A stretch of 64,000 nucleotides of DNA from Pseudomonadota bacterium (GTDB lineage: Bacteria > Pseudomonadota > Gammaproteobacteria > Burkholderiales > Burkholderiaceae_C): assembly GCA_020161775.1 (NCBI GenBank), contig JAIUOW010000018.1, forward strand, positions 37,168 through 101,167, given 5' to 3'. The notes below the pieces were generated by a model, which saw only the letters and a list, made by a program, of their open reading frames with translations, did no database searches and was not told the origin of the DNA. Both the position numbers and the translations under genes were made by a program. This document shows positions 43,462 to 51,201 of this stretch, piece after piece. Position 1 is the stretch's first letter; every line of letters starts with the position of its first letter.

Positions 43462-43911
43462 TCAGGTGTTGTAGCTTTGGTAGATGCGTGTCTTGCCGTC
43501 GGTGGCCACCAGCAGCACGTCAAAACGGTCCTTGCGGCCCCCGTATTCGGGGCCGTCCATGCCGGGCGAGCCCACGGGCATGCCCGGCACGGTCAGACCC
43601 AGCGCGCGCGGCTTTTCGCGCAGCAGGCGCTGGATGTCGCGGGCCGGCACGTGGCCCTCGATCACATAGGTGCTCACCACCGCCGTGTGGCATGAGCCCA
43701 GCGCGTCTGGCAGGCCCACGCGCTTTCGCGCGGCGGTGTTGCCCTGGTCATGCGCCTTCACCCGGAAGCCGTTGGCCTCCAGGTGCCTGATCCAGTCCTT
43801 GCAGCAGCCGCAGTTGGGGTCCTTCCAGACTTCCACCAGCGGCAGGGTCTGTGCCTGCAGGGGCAGGGCGCCGGCCACCAGCACGGCGGCGATGAGGTTG
43901 CGTCGTTTCAT
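43462..43911 (-). CDS. DUF411 metal-binding protein
   Basis: A 149-aa secreted protein of the DUF411 family, which is common in copper and other metal-resistance operons. A signal peptide (residues 1-20) is followed by WKDPNCGCCKDW, a thioredoxin-like CGCC motif that probably binds metal or a disulfide partner, and later by LGSCHTAVV with another Cys/His. Family members are described only as metal-binding. It lies between the CopI-like and CusF-like genes. Confidence 0.87.
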   Translation of the reverse strand: MKRRNLIAAVLVAGALPLQAQTLPLVEVWKDPNCGCCKDWIRHLEANGFRVKAHDQGNTAARKRVGLPDALGSCHTAVVSTYVIEGHVPARDIQRLLREKPRALGLTVPGMPVGSPGMDGPEYGGRKDRFDVLLVATDGKTRIYQSYNT

Positions 43912-43930
43912 ATGTGTCTCTCCTGGGTAT

Positions 43931-44419
43931 TCAATTGGGGGTCACGGTGATCCGGCCCACCATGCCGGCCTGGTAGTGGCCGGCAATCAGGCAGGCAAAG
44001 TGGAATTCGCCCGCGCGGTTGAAGTGCCACACGATCTGCCCGGTCTTGCCGGGGTCCACATGGGCCATGTAGGGCTCGTCGTGCTCCATGTTCGGGAACT
44101 TCACCATCAGCGCGGCGTGTTCGTCCAGTTCCTTCTGCGTGCCGATCACCAGTTCATGCAGCATCCTGCCGTTGTTGCGGATCAAAAGCCGCACGGTCTC
44201 GCCCTGGCGCACCGTCAGGCGGTCGGGCGCAAAGCGCATGGCGTCGGTCATGGCAATTTCAATCGTGCGCTTTACCGTCCGGGCGTCACCCGCAATGCCC
44301 CAGGGCTTTTGCTCCTTCTTGATGGCGGCCGGCTTCTTGTGGGCATCGCCATGCGCCAGCGCATGGGGCGCCGCGAGGGGCAGCAGCCCCATGGCGATGG
44401 TGAAATTTCTTTTCTTCAT
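43931..44419 (-). CDS. copI: CopI-like periplasmic cupredoxin
   Basis: A 162-aa exported cupredoxin. After the signal peptide (about residues 1-22) comes a His-containing linker (HGDAHKK). A plastocyanin-like domain follows, whose type 1 copper ligands are H in GRMLHELVI and the Cys-His-Met set in FHFACLIAGHYQAGM. CopI-type proteins protect against copper, especially during anaerobic growth. It is encoded 16 bp after the multicopper oxidase gene on the same strand. Confidence 0.87.
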   Translation of the reverse strand: MKKRNFTIAMGLLPLAAPHALAHGDAHKKPAAIKKEQKPWGIAGDARTVKRTIEIAMTDAMRFAPDRLTVRQGETVRLLIRNNGRMLHELVIGTQKELDEHAALMVKFPNMEHDEPYMAHVDPGKTGQIVWHFNRAGEFHFACLIAGHYQAGMVGRITVTPN

Positions 44420-44435
44420 GGTGTACGTTCTGTCG

Positions 44436-45839
44436 TCAATGCTGGTGGCTGCTGGGTTTGCGCACGCTCAAGGGCGCCGCGGCGGGGTTGTGCAAGCCGG
44501 GGACCACGCCGTTGTTGGACGTGACCTCGGATTGAAAGCGTGCCGGCTCGGCCAGCGCGCCGGTGAACTCGAACGCCTGCGTGCCCGGCGGCTGGCGGTA
44601 CCAGCCCGGGTCCTTGTAGTCGCCGGGCTTCTGGTCGCGCCGCACCTTGAGCGTGGTGAACATGCCACCCATCTCGATCGGGCCGTGCGGGCCGGTGCCG
44701 GTCATCATGGGGTGCGTGTTGTCGGGCAGGGCCATTTCCATCTCGCCCATGTCGGCCATGCCGCGCTCGCCCATGACCATGTAGTCGGGCACCAGCTTCT
44801 GGATCTTTTTCACCAGGCCGCGGTGGTCCACGCCGATCATGGTGGGCACGCCGTGGCCCATGGCGCCCATGGTGTGGTGGCTCTTGTGGCAGTGAAAGGC
44901 CCAGTCGCCTTCCTCGTCGGCCACAAACTCCACCTGGCGCATCTGGCCCACGGCCACGTCGGTGGTCACCTCATGCCAGCGGGTGGACCTGGGCGTGGGC
45001 CCGCCGTCGGTGCCGGTCACCACGAATTCATGGCCGTGCAGGTGGATGGGGTGGTTGGTCATGGTCAGGTTGCCCACGCGGATGCGCACCTTGTCGTTCA
45101 GGCGCACGTTCAGCGATTCGATGCCCGGGAACACGCGGCTGTTCCATGACCAGATGTTGAAGTCCAGCATGGTGTTGACCTGCGGCGTCATGCTGCCGGG
45201 GTTGACGTCAAACGCGTTGAGCAGGAAGCAGAAGTCACGCTGCACGTCGTCGATCATCGGGTGCTTTGCCTTGGGGTGCGTGACCCAGAAACCCATCATG
45301 CCCATGGCCATCTGCGTCATCTCGTCCGCATGCGGGTGGTACATGAAGGTGCCGGGGCGGCGTGCGATGAACTCGTACACGTAGGTCTTGCCCACGGGGA
45401 TCTGCTTCTGGGTCAACCCGCCCACGCCGTCCATGCCGTTGGGCAGGCGCTGGCCGTGCCAGTGGATGGTGGTGTGCTCGGGCAGCTTGTTGGTCACGAA
45501 GATGCGCACGCGGTCGCCTTCCACCACTTCGATGGTGGGGCCGGGGCTCTGGCCGTTGTAGCCCCACATGTTGACCTTGAAGCCCGGCGCCATTTCGCGC
45601 ACCACCGGCTCGGCCACCAGGTGAAACTCCTTCACCCCGTTGTTCATCCGCCAGGGGGCCGTCCAGCCGTTCAGGGTGACGACCGGGTTGTAGGGTCGGC
45701 CGGTGTTGGGCACCAGCGGCGGGGCGGTGTCGGGTCGGGTCACGATCACCGGTTCGGGCAGCGCGGCCATGGCCACGCGGCTCACGGCGGCGGCGCTGAC
45801 GGCCGTGGCGGCGCCTGCGAAGAATGTTCTGCGGTCCAT
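44436..45839 (-). CDS. copA: CopA-type multicopper oxidase
   Basis: A 467-aa periplasmic multicopper oxidase that probably oxidises Cu(I). The start at 45839 gives a twin-arginine-type signal (MDRRTFFAGAATAVSAAAVS). The four copper motifs are HWHGQ, HPHADE, HPIHLHGHEF and HCHKSHH. A Met-rich loop follows (MGERGMADMGEMEMAL, then HPMMTGTGPHGPIEM), a likely copper-binding insertion. GGGAA precedes the ATG. It is shorter than classical PcoA/CopA proteins of about 600 residues. A 240-bp inverted-repeat element separates it from the upstream efflux gene. Confidence 0.92.
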   Translation of the reverse strand: MDRRTFFAGAATAVSAAAVSRVAMAALPEPVIVTRPDTAPPLVPNTGRPYNPVVTLNGWTAPWRMNNGVKEFHLVAEPVVREMAPGFKVNMWGYNGQSPGPTIEVVEGDRVRIFVTNKLPEHTTIHWHGQRLPNGMDGVGGLTQKQIPVGKTYVYEFIARRPGTFMYHPHADEMTQMAMGMMGFWVTHPKAKHPMIDDVQRDFCFLLNAFDVNPGSMTPQVNTMLDFNIWSWNSRVFPGIESLNVRLNDKVRIRVGNLTMTNHPIHLHGHEFVVTGTDGGPTPRSTRWHEVTTDVAVGQMRQVEFVADEEGDWAFHCHKSHHTMGAMGHGVPTMIGVDHRGLVKKIQKLVPDYMVMGERGMADMGEMEMALPDNTHPMMTGTGPHGPIEMGGMFTTLKVRRDQKPGDYKDPGWYRQPPGTQAFEFTGALAEPARFQSEVTSNNGVVPGLHNPAAAPLSVRKPSSHQH

Positions 45840-45958
45840 GGTGTCAGGTTCCCTGTGGTTCGGGTTTTTTGGCTCTTTGCACCTCGCGGCAAAGCTGCCC
45901 GGCTGGGCGCAGCTTTGCAGAGGCAGTGTTGGAGCGCCCCCAGTGGCGGGCCCAGGTT

Positions 45959-46198
45959 CGGGGCTCACGGCGGGCGGTGTGCGGCGGGGCGATTTCTGCG
46001 GTGGCGAGAAGCGCAGGGGTGAGTGTCGGCGCGCGCAGCGCGCGTCGTGACATGCTCGCCGCGACTGTCTGAGCGTAGCGCGCAAGCGCGTAGCGAGTTT
46101 CGCGGCGCGACCGACCCCCGAGCATCACAGCGGAGTTTTCGCGAAGCGAAAACCACCGCAGTATGAGCCCCGCCGCACACCGCCCGCCGTGAGCCCCG
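45959..46198. repeat. 240-bp inverted-repeat element 1
   Basis: Outer arms of 32 bp are perfect complements (45959-45990 and 46167-46198). After a 5-nt mismatch a second complementary block CTGCGGTGG/CCACCGCAG follows (45996-46004, 46153-46161). Next to the right block lies an 8-3-8 hairpin GTTTTCGC-GAA-GCGAAAAC (46135-46153). The 148-bp interior holds further GC palindromes and no gene. It fills most of the 383-bp gap between copA and the tolC-like gene. Element 2 at 60189-60419 has the same geometry with different stem sequences. Confidence 0.85.
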
Positions 46199-46222
46199 CG
46201 ATTGAAGCTATTGCGACGCATG

Positions 46223-47641
46223 CTAGTGCCCCTTTTCTTCAACAGCAGAAGACGTGGCAGAAGAGCGCAGCGCCGACAACCCGCCCGGCGACGTTCCCGT
46301 CAGCACCAGCTGCAGATCGGTGTCCGCCAGCCAGAAATCGCGTTGCGCCTCGATGCTGGCGTTGACTGCCGCGATGTTCATGCGCACGTCGCCCAGCAGG
46401 TCCCACACGCTGGCCAGCATGCCGTTGTAGCGCAGCACCACTTCATCGTTGATGAACTTGCGCAGCGGCACCACCTCGTCGCGGTAATGCTTTGCCAGGT
46501 CGTGCGCGGTGCGCCAGCCGTGGTACGCCTCGCGCGCCTCGCTGCGGGCCTGCACCGCCACGGCGCGCACGCGCGCGGCTGACTGCAGGTACACGCCTTC
46601 AGCGCGCGCGTTGCGCCCTTGGCCCCAGTCAAAAATGGGCAGGGGCAGCTCCAGCTCGAAGCCCCTTTTTGTTTCACGCTCGCCATTGGCGTTGTTGAAC
46701 GTGGTGTTGCGGCCATAGCCCAGGTCCAGCGCATTGATGAAACCCGTGGCGCGCGTGTAGCCCAGCGACTGCGCCACGTAGCGCGCTTCCAGCTGCGCAG
46801 CGCGCACGTCCAGCCGCTCGCGCAGGGCGCGGGCTTCCAGGTCCTGCGGTTCCTGCAACGTTGCCGGCAGGTCGGGCAGGCGCTCGGGCAGGGTGAAGTT
46901 CGTCTGTGTGCCCCACAGGCCCATCAGCCGGGTGAGCTGTTCCCGGCTGGCCAGCGCGGCCTGCTCGGCGCGCGCCAGCTGGGCCGTGGCGTCGGCCAGC
47001 AAGGCCTGTTCGCGTGCCTGCTGCAGCCGGCTCCAGTTGCCCACGCGCGTCATGCGCTGCGCCAGCTCGGCGCCGGCCTCGGCGGTTTCCTTCACGTCGC
47101 GCATGTAGCGTGCCGTCTGCTGCGCGGCCACGGCACGCACCCAGGCGCGGCGCGTGTCGGCGGCGGTGCGCACCACGTCCTGTGCGGCCTGCAGCCGGGC
47201 CAGCTCGCTTTGCTGGCCGGCCCATTGCGCGCGCCAGGGCAGCGTCAGCAGGCCCAGCACATCAAATTTCAGGAAGCGTTCGATCTCGACCTTGCTGCCT
47301 TCGGTGAAGCGGCCGATCGCGAAATGCGGGTTGGGCAGGCGCCCGGCCTGCACGCGCTCGGCATCGCTGATGCCCAGCGCCGCCATGGAGGCATGCAGCT
47401 GCGGATTGTTCAGCAGGGCAATGCGCACCGCGGCCTCGGCCGTGACCGGCTGGGCCAGCAGCGCGGCCACGGCTTGCTGCGTGTCGGCCGTGGCGCCGCG
47501 CGCCACTGCGGCGTCCACACCCGCCGTCTTGCCGCGCGTGAGCTCGCTCACCTGGCTGGCGCCGCCGTCGGGCGTGACGCTGGCGCAGCCGGCCAGCAGC
47601 AAGGCGGGCGCCAATACGGCCCATGCAATAAGGCGTGTCAT
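46223..47641 (-). CDS. TolC-family outer-membrane efflux lipoprotein
   Basis: A 472-aa outer-membrane factor (OEP/TolC family). The signal peptide ends in the lipobox LLLAGC (Cys at 18), so it is a lipoprotein. Two OEP repeats with long helices follow (for example AAVRIALLNNPQLHASMAALGIS and ELELPLPIFDWGQGRNARAEG). The start at 47641 is fixed by the signal peptide and by the ATGA overlap with the gene upstream. Within this copper cluster it probably forms an exit duct or substitutes for CopB, but no RND or MFP partner is present in the window. Confidence 0.86.
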   Translation of the reverse strand: MTRLIAWAVLAPALLLAGCASVTPDGGASQVSELTRGKTAGVDAAVARGATADTQQAVAALLAQPVTAEAAVRIALLNNPQLHASMAALGISDAERVQAGRLPNPHFAIGRFTEGSKVEIERFLKFDVLGLLTLPWRAQWAGQQSELARLQAAQDVVRTAADTRRAWVRAVAAQQTARYMRDVKETAEAGAELAQRMTRVGNWSRLQQAREQALLADATAQLARAEQAALASREQLTRLMGLWGTQTNFTLPERLPDLPATLQEPQDLEARALRERLDVRAAQLEARYVAQSLGYTRATGFINALDLGYGRNTTFNNANGERETKRGFELELPLPIFDWGQGRNARAEGVYLQSAARVRAVAVQARSEAREAYHGWRTAHDLAKHYRDEVVPLRKFINDEVVLRYNGMLASVWDLLGDVRMNIAAVNASIEAQRDFWLADTDLQLVLTGTSPGGLSALRSSATSSAVEEKGH

Positions 47642-47967
47642 GGCTTGTGCCCCCCGTGGTGCCGATGGTGCCCAGTCGTGCGTGACGGTGTGGCGGGTGC
47701 CGGGGCGGCGCGTGCGCGCTCCTCTTCCCACTTGAGCAGGTCTACATGGCCGCGGCGGAACTGGCCCACGTCGGCATTGGCCTTTTTCCAGTCGGCCTGT
47801 TGAGCCTCCACGCCGGTAGGCGTATCGGCAAACACAGAGCGGTAGGCCACGCGCGGTACAGCCGCCGCCGGGTCGGCCGGGTCAGCGGTGGCGGGGCTGG
47901 CCGGCGGGGGCACTTGCGCCCACACAAGAGGCGGTGCCAGCAGCACCGCCAGAAGACGTTTTTTCAA
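47638..47967 (-). CDS. Small periplasmic His-tailed protein of the copper cluster
   Basis: A 109-aa protein with a signal peptide (cleavage near VWAQ at 18), a Pro/Ala-rich stretch, a short conserved-looking core (YRSVFADTPTGVEAQQADWKK) and a His-rich C-terminus (GHHRHHGGHK) suited to metal binding. Its stop overlaps the efflux gene start by 4 bp. I recognise no named family. Similar short proteins precede TolC-like genes in copper loci of related bacteria, but the role is inference. Confidence 0.7.
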   Translation of the reverse strand: MKKRLLAVLLAPPLVWAQVPPPASPATADPADPAAAVPRVAYRSVFADTPTGVEAQQADWKKANADVGQFRRGHVDLLKWEEERARAAPAPATPSRTTGHHRHHGGHKP

Positions 47968-48039
47968 GAGGAATCTCCAGGCACATCACGGAACGCACCG
48001 GGCATTCAGCCCACTGCGGACGGACTACGGGTGGGGAGA

Positions 48040-48462
48040 TCAGGAAATGGGCGGCTTGAAGCCGCGCGCCGGCACGGCGCTGGCAAAGTGCGCGCCGCGC
48101 ACAGGGGGCGCGGCTTGGGGGGCGGGGGCCAGCGGGCTGGCGCCGGGTGTAGCGGCCATGGCGACCGAATGGCAGACCTGGCAAGCGGTGCAGTTGCCGC
48201 AGTCCGTGACGGGCGCCGCCGCGTCGGCCGCTGGCTGCTGGGCGGCGCCCTGGGCTGGCGCCTTGCCGTGGCAATCCGCGTGCGGATCAGCGTGTGGATT
48301 GGGGTGCAGGCCGGCGCCGGCTGGCTGCGCGGCGGCGGTTTGCACTGGCGCGGGTGCCAGCGCGTGGATGCGCTGGGTCAGCGTGTCGGCCGCCATCACG
48401 TCGCCCACCCAGCCGCGCAGGGGCAGCAGGGCGATCATGAGGAAGACGAACCAGCGATGCAT
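48040..48462 (-). CDS. Exported Cys/His-rich hypothetical protein, head of the copper cluster
   Basis: A 140-aa protein with a signal peptide or N-terminal anchor (residues 1-24). An Ala/Pro-rich region contains HPNPHADPHADCHG, and a compact motif CGNCTACQVCHSVA near residue 88 has four Cys and a His. Both segments look metal-binding. A sigma-70 promoter ends only 7 nt before the ATG and no ribosome binding site is visible, suggesting a leaderless mRNA. It is the first gene of the string leading to copA. No family is recognised with certainty. Confidence 0.7.
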   Translation of the reverse strand: MHRWFVFLMIALLPLRGWVGDVMAADTLTQRIHALAPAPVQTAAAQPAGAGLHPNPHADPHADCHGKAPAQGAAQQPAADAAAPVTDCGNCTACQVCHSVAMAATPGASPLAPAPQAAPPVRGAHFASAVPARGFKPPIS

Positions 48463-48469
48463 GAAATGA

Positions 48470-48497
48470 ATGATACGGGGCGGCGGGCGAAGTTCAA
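48470..48497 (-). promoter_or_regulatory. Sigma-70 promoter at the head of the copper cluster
   Basis: Reverse-strand TTGAAC (48497-48492), a 16-nt GC-rich spacer, then TATCAT (48475-48470). The -10 ends 7 nt before the ATG at 48462, so transcription would begin at or next to the start codon. Confidence 0.42.
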
Positions 48498-48507
48498 CTG
48501 CGCCGGC

Positions 48508-48942
48508 TCAAGCACCCGTCATGTAGCGGTCCCAAAACCCGGCGGCGGGTTCGGCCTGTTCCACGATGTCCAGCACCAGGCCCGACGGCGCCTGCACCTG
48601 GAAGCGCACCTGGCCCCAGGGCTCGTGCCGCGCGGCGTAAGTGATCGCTACCCCGGCATCGCGCAGGCGCTTTTCTTCGGCGCGGGCATCCTGCACCTGC
48701 AGCGTCAGCAGCAGGCCCTGGTTGTTGAAAACCTCCGGCCCCGGCGGGCGCGAGGGATGGTCCGGCAGCATGAACGCCAAGGCCACCGTGCCCGATTCGC
48801 TGGTGCCGCGCGACAGCCAGACAAACCACGATGCCTCGAAGCCCACCTCAAATCCGAAATGCTGGACGAAGAAATCCCGGGATTCAGTCAGGTGGGGCGT
48901 GGTGATAAGCGGATAGCAGGAGGTGAGCTGAGAAGACGGCAT
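48508..48942 (-). CDS. VOC-family (glyoxalase/bleomycin-resistance-like) protein
   Basis: A 144-aa vicinal-oxygen-chelate protein with two beta-alpha-beta-beta-beta modules (LITTPHLTESRDFFVQHFGF; LTLQVQDARAEEKRLRDAG; VQAPSGLVLDIVEQ). Start at the ATG at 48942, which has TTGGAG 6 nt upstream; a TTG at 48954 would be too close to it. It is divergent from a TetR gene and shares its double-operator promoter region, so it is probably the regulated target. Substrate unknown. Confidence 0.84.
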   Translation of the reverse strand: MPSSQLTSCYPLITTPHLTESRDFFVQHFGFEVGFEASWFVWLSRGTSESGTVALAFMLPDHPSRPPGPEVFNNQGLLLTLQVQDARAEEKRLRDAGVAITYAARHEPWGQVRFQVQAPSGLVLDIVEQAEPAAGFWDRYMTGA

Positions 48943-48985
48943 GTTGGACTCCAATCAAGGGGATTGCCTTCAGGTTTTTAAAAAT

Positions 48986-49002
48986 ACATACTATCTGTAT
49001 GT
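48986..49002. promoter_or_regulatory. TetR operator 1
   Basis: ACATAC-TATCT-GTATGT is a perfect 17-bp palindrome in the VOC/tetR divergent region. Its centre is 33 bp from that of the second site (about three helical turns). Confidence 0.7.
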
Positions 49003-49018
49003 TTGAAAAACTATAAAT

Positions 49019-49035
49019 ACGTACTGCCTGTATGT
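49019..49035. promoter_or_regulatory. TetR operator 2 overlapping the tetR start codon
   Basis: ACGTAC-TGCCT-GTATGT repeats operator 1 with one changed half-site base. Its right half contains the tetR ATG (49032-49034), so the repressor would sit on its own start codon. No Shine-Dalgarno is visible. Confidence 0.65.
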
Positions 49036-49649
49036 CAAATGCGCCTGAAGTCAAGCCGGGTACCGGCAACCGCCGGGTCGAGCAAGGCCAGCAATCCCGC
49101 GCGCGGCTGGTGGAATCGGCTCGGGTGCTGTTCCAGCGCGATGGCTATGCCGCCACATCCACCGAGGCATTGCTGGCCGCCACCGGGCTCACCCGCGGCG
49201 CGCTATACCACCACTTTCGCGACAAGAAAGCGCTGTTCCTGGCGGTGTGCGAGGCCGAGCATGCCGACCTGTCGCGGGCGATTGACGCCGCCACACAGGA
49301 GCTGGCCGACCCGATGGCGCAGCTGATGGCGGGCTCGCTGGCGTGGATCGACGCCGTGTCGCGGCCCGGACCGCGCCAGGTGCTGCTGCTGGATGCGCCG
49401 TCGGTGCTGGGTGCCGACGAATGGGCGACGCTGGACGACCGCCATGGCTACCGGCAGTTGCGCGCGGTGGTGGCCGAGCTGCTGGGGGACAGCCCTGGCA
49501 TGGCGGGCGCCACCATCGACGCCAGCGCCGCCGTGCTGAACGGTGCCATCAACGAACTGGCGCACTGGGTAGCCCGCAGCGGTGCCCCCGGCGCGCGTGC
49601 GGCGGCGCAGGAGGCGCTGCGCAAGCTGTTTGCTGGCGTGCTCGGCTGA
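49032..49649 (+). CDS. TetR/AcrR-family repressor
   Basis: A 205-aa TetR regulator. The N-terminal helix-turn-helix is clear (residues about 20-65: RLVESARVLFQRDGYAATST, LLAATGLTRGALYHHFRDKK), and the C-terminal ligand domain is of the AcrR type. Two matching 17-bp palindromes lie in the 89-bp divergent region shared with the VOC gene, the second over its own start codon; this points to autoregulation. Its stop abuts that of the DUF3703 gene (TGATCA). Ligand unknown. Confidence 0.9.
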   Translation: MSNAPEVKPGTGNRRVEQGQQSRARLVESARVLFQRDGYAATSTEALLAATGLTRGALYHHFRDKKALFLAVCEAEHADLSRAIDAATQELADPMAQLMAGSLAWIDAVSRPGPRQVLLLDAPSVLGADEWATLDDRHGYRQLRAVVAELLGDSPGMAGATIDASAAVLNGAINELAHWVARSGAPGARAAAQEALRKLFAGVLG

Positions 49650-50009
49650 TCAGGCCGCCCAGCCCAGTGCCGCGTCCACCAGCCGCTGCACCTGGGGCGG
49701 CGGCTGCATGGGCCGCAGGGCGCTGACGGTTGCGCGGCCGGTGTTGCCCAGCGGCAGGCGCTGCAGCAGGTGGCCCAGTGGCACCAGGGCCAGGCGCAGC
49801 CACTGGCCGGCGATCTCGCGCCGGTCGCCCAGCGCACGCGCATAGGCCAGCATGTGCCGGTGCGACTGCCAATGCAGCGACAGGCGCGTCTGCCCCACCA
49901 CATGGGCTGCTTCCAGCCACAGCCAGCGCGCCGCGGGCGGCTGGCCGGCGCTGGCGGCAAAGGCGTCCAGCAGGCTGGCGAAGGCGCGCGCTTGCAATGT
50001 GCTGTCCAT
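49650..50009 (-). CDS. DUF3703 family protein
   Basis: A 119-aa cytosolic protein of the DUF3703 family. The conserved segments are WLEAAHVVGQ, LHWQSHRHMLAYA, REIAGQWLRL and PLGNTGRATVSALRPM. Genes of this family are regularly found next to metal cation exporters, as here (2 bp after the CDF gene). The conserved His residues might bind metal. Molecular function unknown. Confidence 0.82.
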   Translation of the reverse strand: MDSTLQARAFASLLDAFAASAGQPPAARWLWLEAAHVVGQTRLSLHWQSHRHMLAYARALGDRREIAGQWLRLALVPLGHLLQRLPLGNTGRATVSALRPMQPPPQVQRLVDAALGWAA

Positions 50010-50011
50010 GT

Positions 50012-50635
50012 TCAGGCCCCCTTCAGTTCGCGGCCTGCATGGCGCAGCACCGAGATGCCGCCGGTGATGGCCAGGCCCGCCATGATGGCCGCCACGGCCA
50101 GGTCGGGCCAGGCAGAGCCGGTGCCGAACACGCCCAGGGCGGCGCCCATGACGGCCAGGTTGCCCAGGGCGTCATTGCGGGTGCACAGCCATACGCTGCG
50201 CATGTTGGCGTCACCATCGCGGAATGCGTACAGAGCGATCGCCACGCCCACGTTGGCCGCCAGCGCCAGCAGGCCCACCAGGCCCATGGTCATGGGCTCG
50301 GGTGGCGTGCCATAGGCCAGGGCCCACAGCGCGCGGCCGGCCACAAACAGGCCGAACAGCAGCATGCTGGCCCCTTTGAGCAGCGCGGCGCGCGCCCGCC
50401 AGGCCAGGGTCATGCCCAGCACCATGAGGGATACGCCGTAGTTGGCCGCGTCGCCCAGGAAGTCGATGGCGTCGGCCAGAAGCGACACCGAGCCCGACTG
50501 CACGCCCGCGGCAATCTCGATGGCGAACATGGCGGCGTTGATGATCAGCGCCCACCACAGGATGCGGCGGTAGCGCGGGTTGTTGGCGTTCAGGTCGCCG
50601 GGGCCGTGACTGTCATGATGGCAATGTGCGGACAT
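50012..50635 (-). CDS. Short CDF-family cation exporter
   Basis: A 207-aa cation diffusion facilitator with about six membrane helices. The metal-site motifs are SLLADAIDFLGDA (helix 2) and CTRNDALGNLAV (helix 5). A His-rich start (HCHHDSHG) may collect metal. It lacks the usual C-terminal cytoplasmic metal-sensing domain. A CadR/PbrR-type MerR operator lies in its promoter, so Cd, Pb or Zn export is likely. An in-frame extension upstream would run through that operator, so the ATG at 50635 is preferred. Confidence 0.88.
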   Translation of the reverse strand: MSAHCHHDSHGPGDLNANNPRYRRILWWALIINAAMFAIEIAAGVQSGSVSLLADAIDFLGDAANYGVSLMVLGMTLAWRARAALLKGASMLLFGLFVAGRALWALAYGTPPEPMTMGLVGLLALAANVGVAIALYAFRDGDANMRSVWLCTRNDALGNLAVMGAALGVFGTGSAWPDLAVAAIMAGLAITGGISVLRHAGRELKGA

Positions 50636-50667
50636 GTGTTTTCTTCCTTTCGATGGCATCATTGGAA

Positions 50668-50688
50668 ACCTTAAAGTCACTTCAAGGT
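50668..50688. promoter_or_regulatory. MerR-type operator between CDF and cadR-like genes
   Basis: ACCTTAAAGT-C-ACTTCAAGGT is a 21-bp near-perfect palindrome. For the reverse-strand CDF gene it fills a 19-nt spacer between TTGACC (-35) and TCCAAT (-10), the over-long spacing that MerR-family activators correct by twisting DNA. Confidence 0.72.
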
Positions 50689-50694
50689 CAAGCC

Positions 50695-51168
50695 ATGCCT
50701 GCCGCAAACCCCCACGGCACAGACGGTTTTCGTATCGGCGATGCCGCGCAGCAAAGCGGCGTGAGCGCCGCCAACATCCGTTATTACGAAAAGGAAGGCT
50801 TGCTCGCACCGCAGGCCCGCGCCGGTAACGACTACCGCATCTACACCGCGGCCGACGTGCACCAGCTGCGCTTCATCCGCCTGTGCCGCGCGATGGACAT
50901 GAGCCTGGATGAGGTGCGCACGCTGCTGGCGCTGGACCTGCGCAAAAAGGCCGATTGCGCCCTTGCCGACGCTGCACTGCGCGAACACATCAGCCATGCG
51001 CGCGAGCGCCTGGCCGAGCTGCGCACGCTGGAAAAGAACCTGGTGGCGCTGCAGGCCCGCTGCCAAGGCGACGGCGACCGCTGCCACATCATCGAGGCGC
51101 TGCACGAACAGGCCGATGCCGCCGCGCCCGCGCGCCAACGGGCGGCGCCGGCCAAGCGGCATGTGTGA
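50695..51168 (+). CDS. cadR: CadR/PbrR-type MerR regulator (Cd/Pb/Zn-responsive)
   Basis: A 157-aa MerR-family regulator. The DNA-binding domain is at residues 11-80 (IRYYEKEGLL, DYRIYTAADVHQLRFI). The sensing cysteines are C88, C123 and C130, which with an 11-residue N-terminal offset match C77, C112 and C119 of CadR/PbrR. The His/Asp-rich C-terminal tail of Pseudomonas CadR is absent. Start at the ATG at 50695, after the operator; an in-frame upstream codon would cross the operator. It activates the divergent CDF gene on metal binding. Confidence 0.9.
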   Translation: MPAANPHGTDGFRIGDAAQQSGVSAANIRYYEKEGLLAPQARAGNDYRIYTAADVHQLRFIRLCRAMDMSLDEVRTLLALDLRKKADCALADAALREHISHARERLAELRTLEKNLVALQARCQGDGDRCHIIEALHEQADAAAPARQRAAPAKRHV

Positions 51169-51201
51169 GCTTGTGTTTGAGGCCGTGTGTGGGCCCGTGC
51201 C

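Noticed and set aside
41226-43474. Overlapping long forward-strand frames across the TAXI and P1 peptidase genes
   Set aside because: Shadows of two well-supported reverse-strand genes, with shadow-type composition (His/Gly/Arg/Ala).
45840-46085. N-terminal extension of the multicopper oxidase into the inverted-repeat element
   Set aside because: The twin-arginine-type signal begins at 45839. The extension is Arg/Pro/Ser-rich and runs through the palindromic element.
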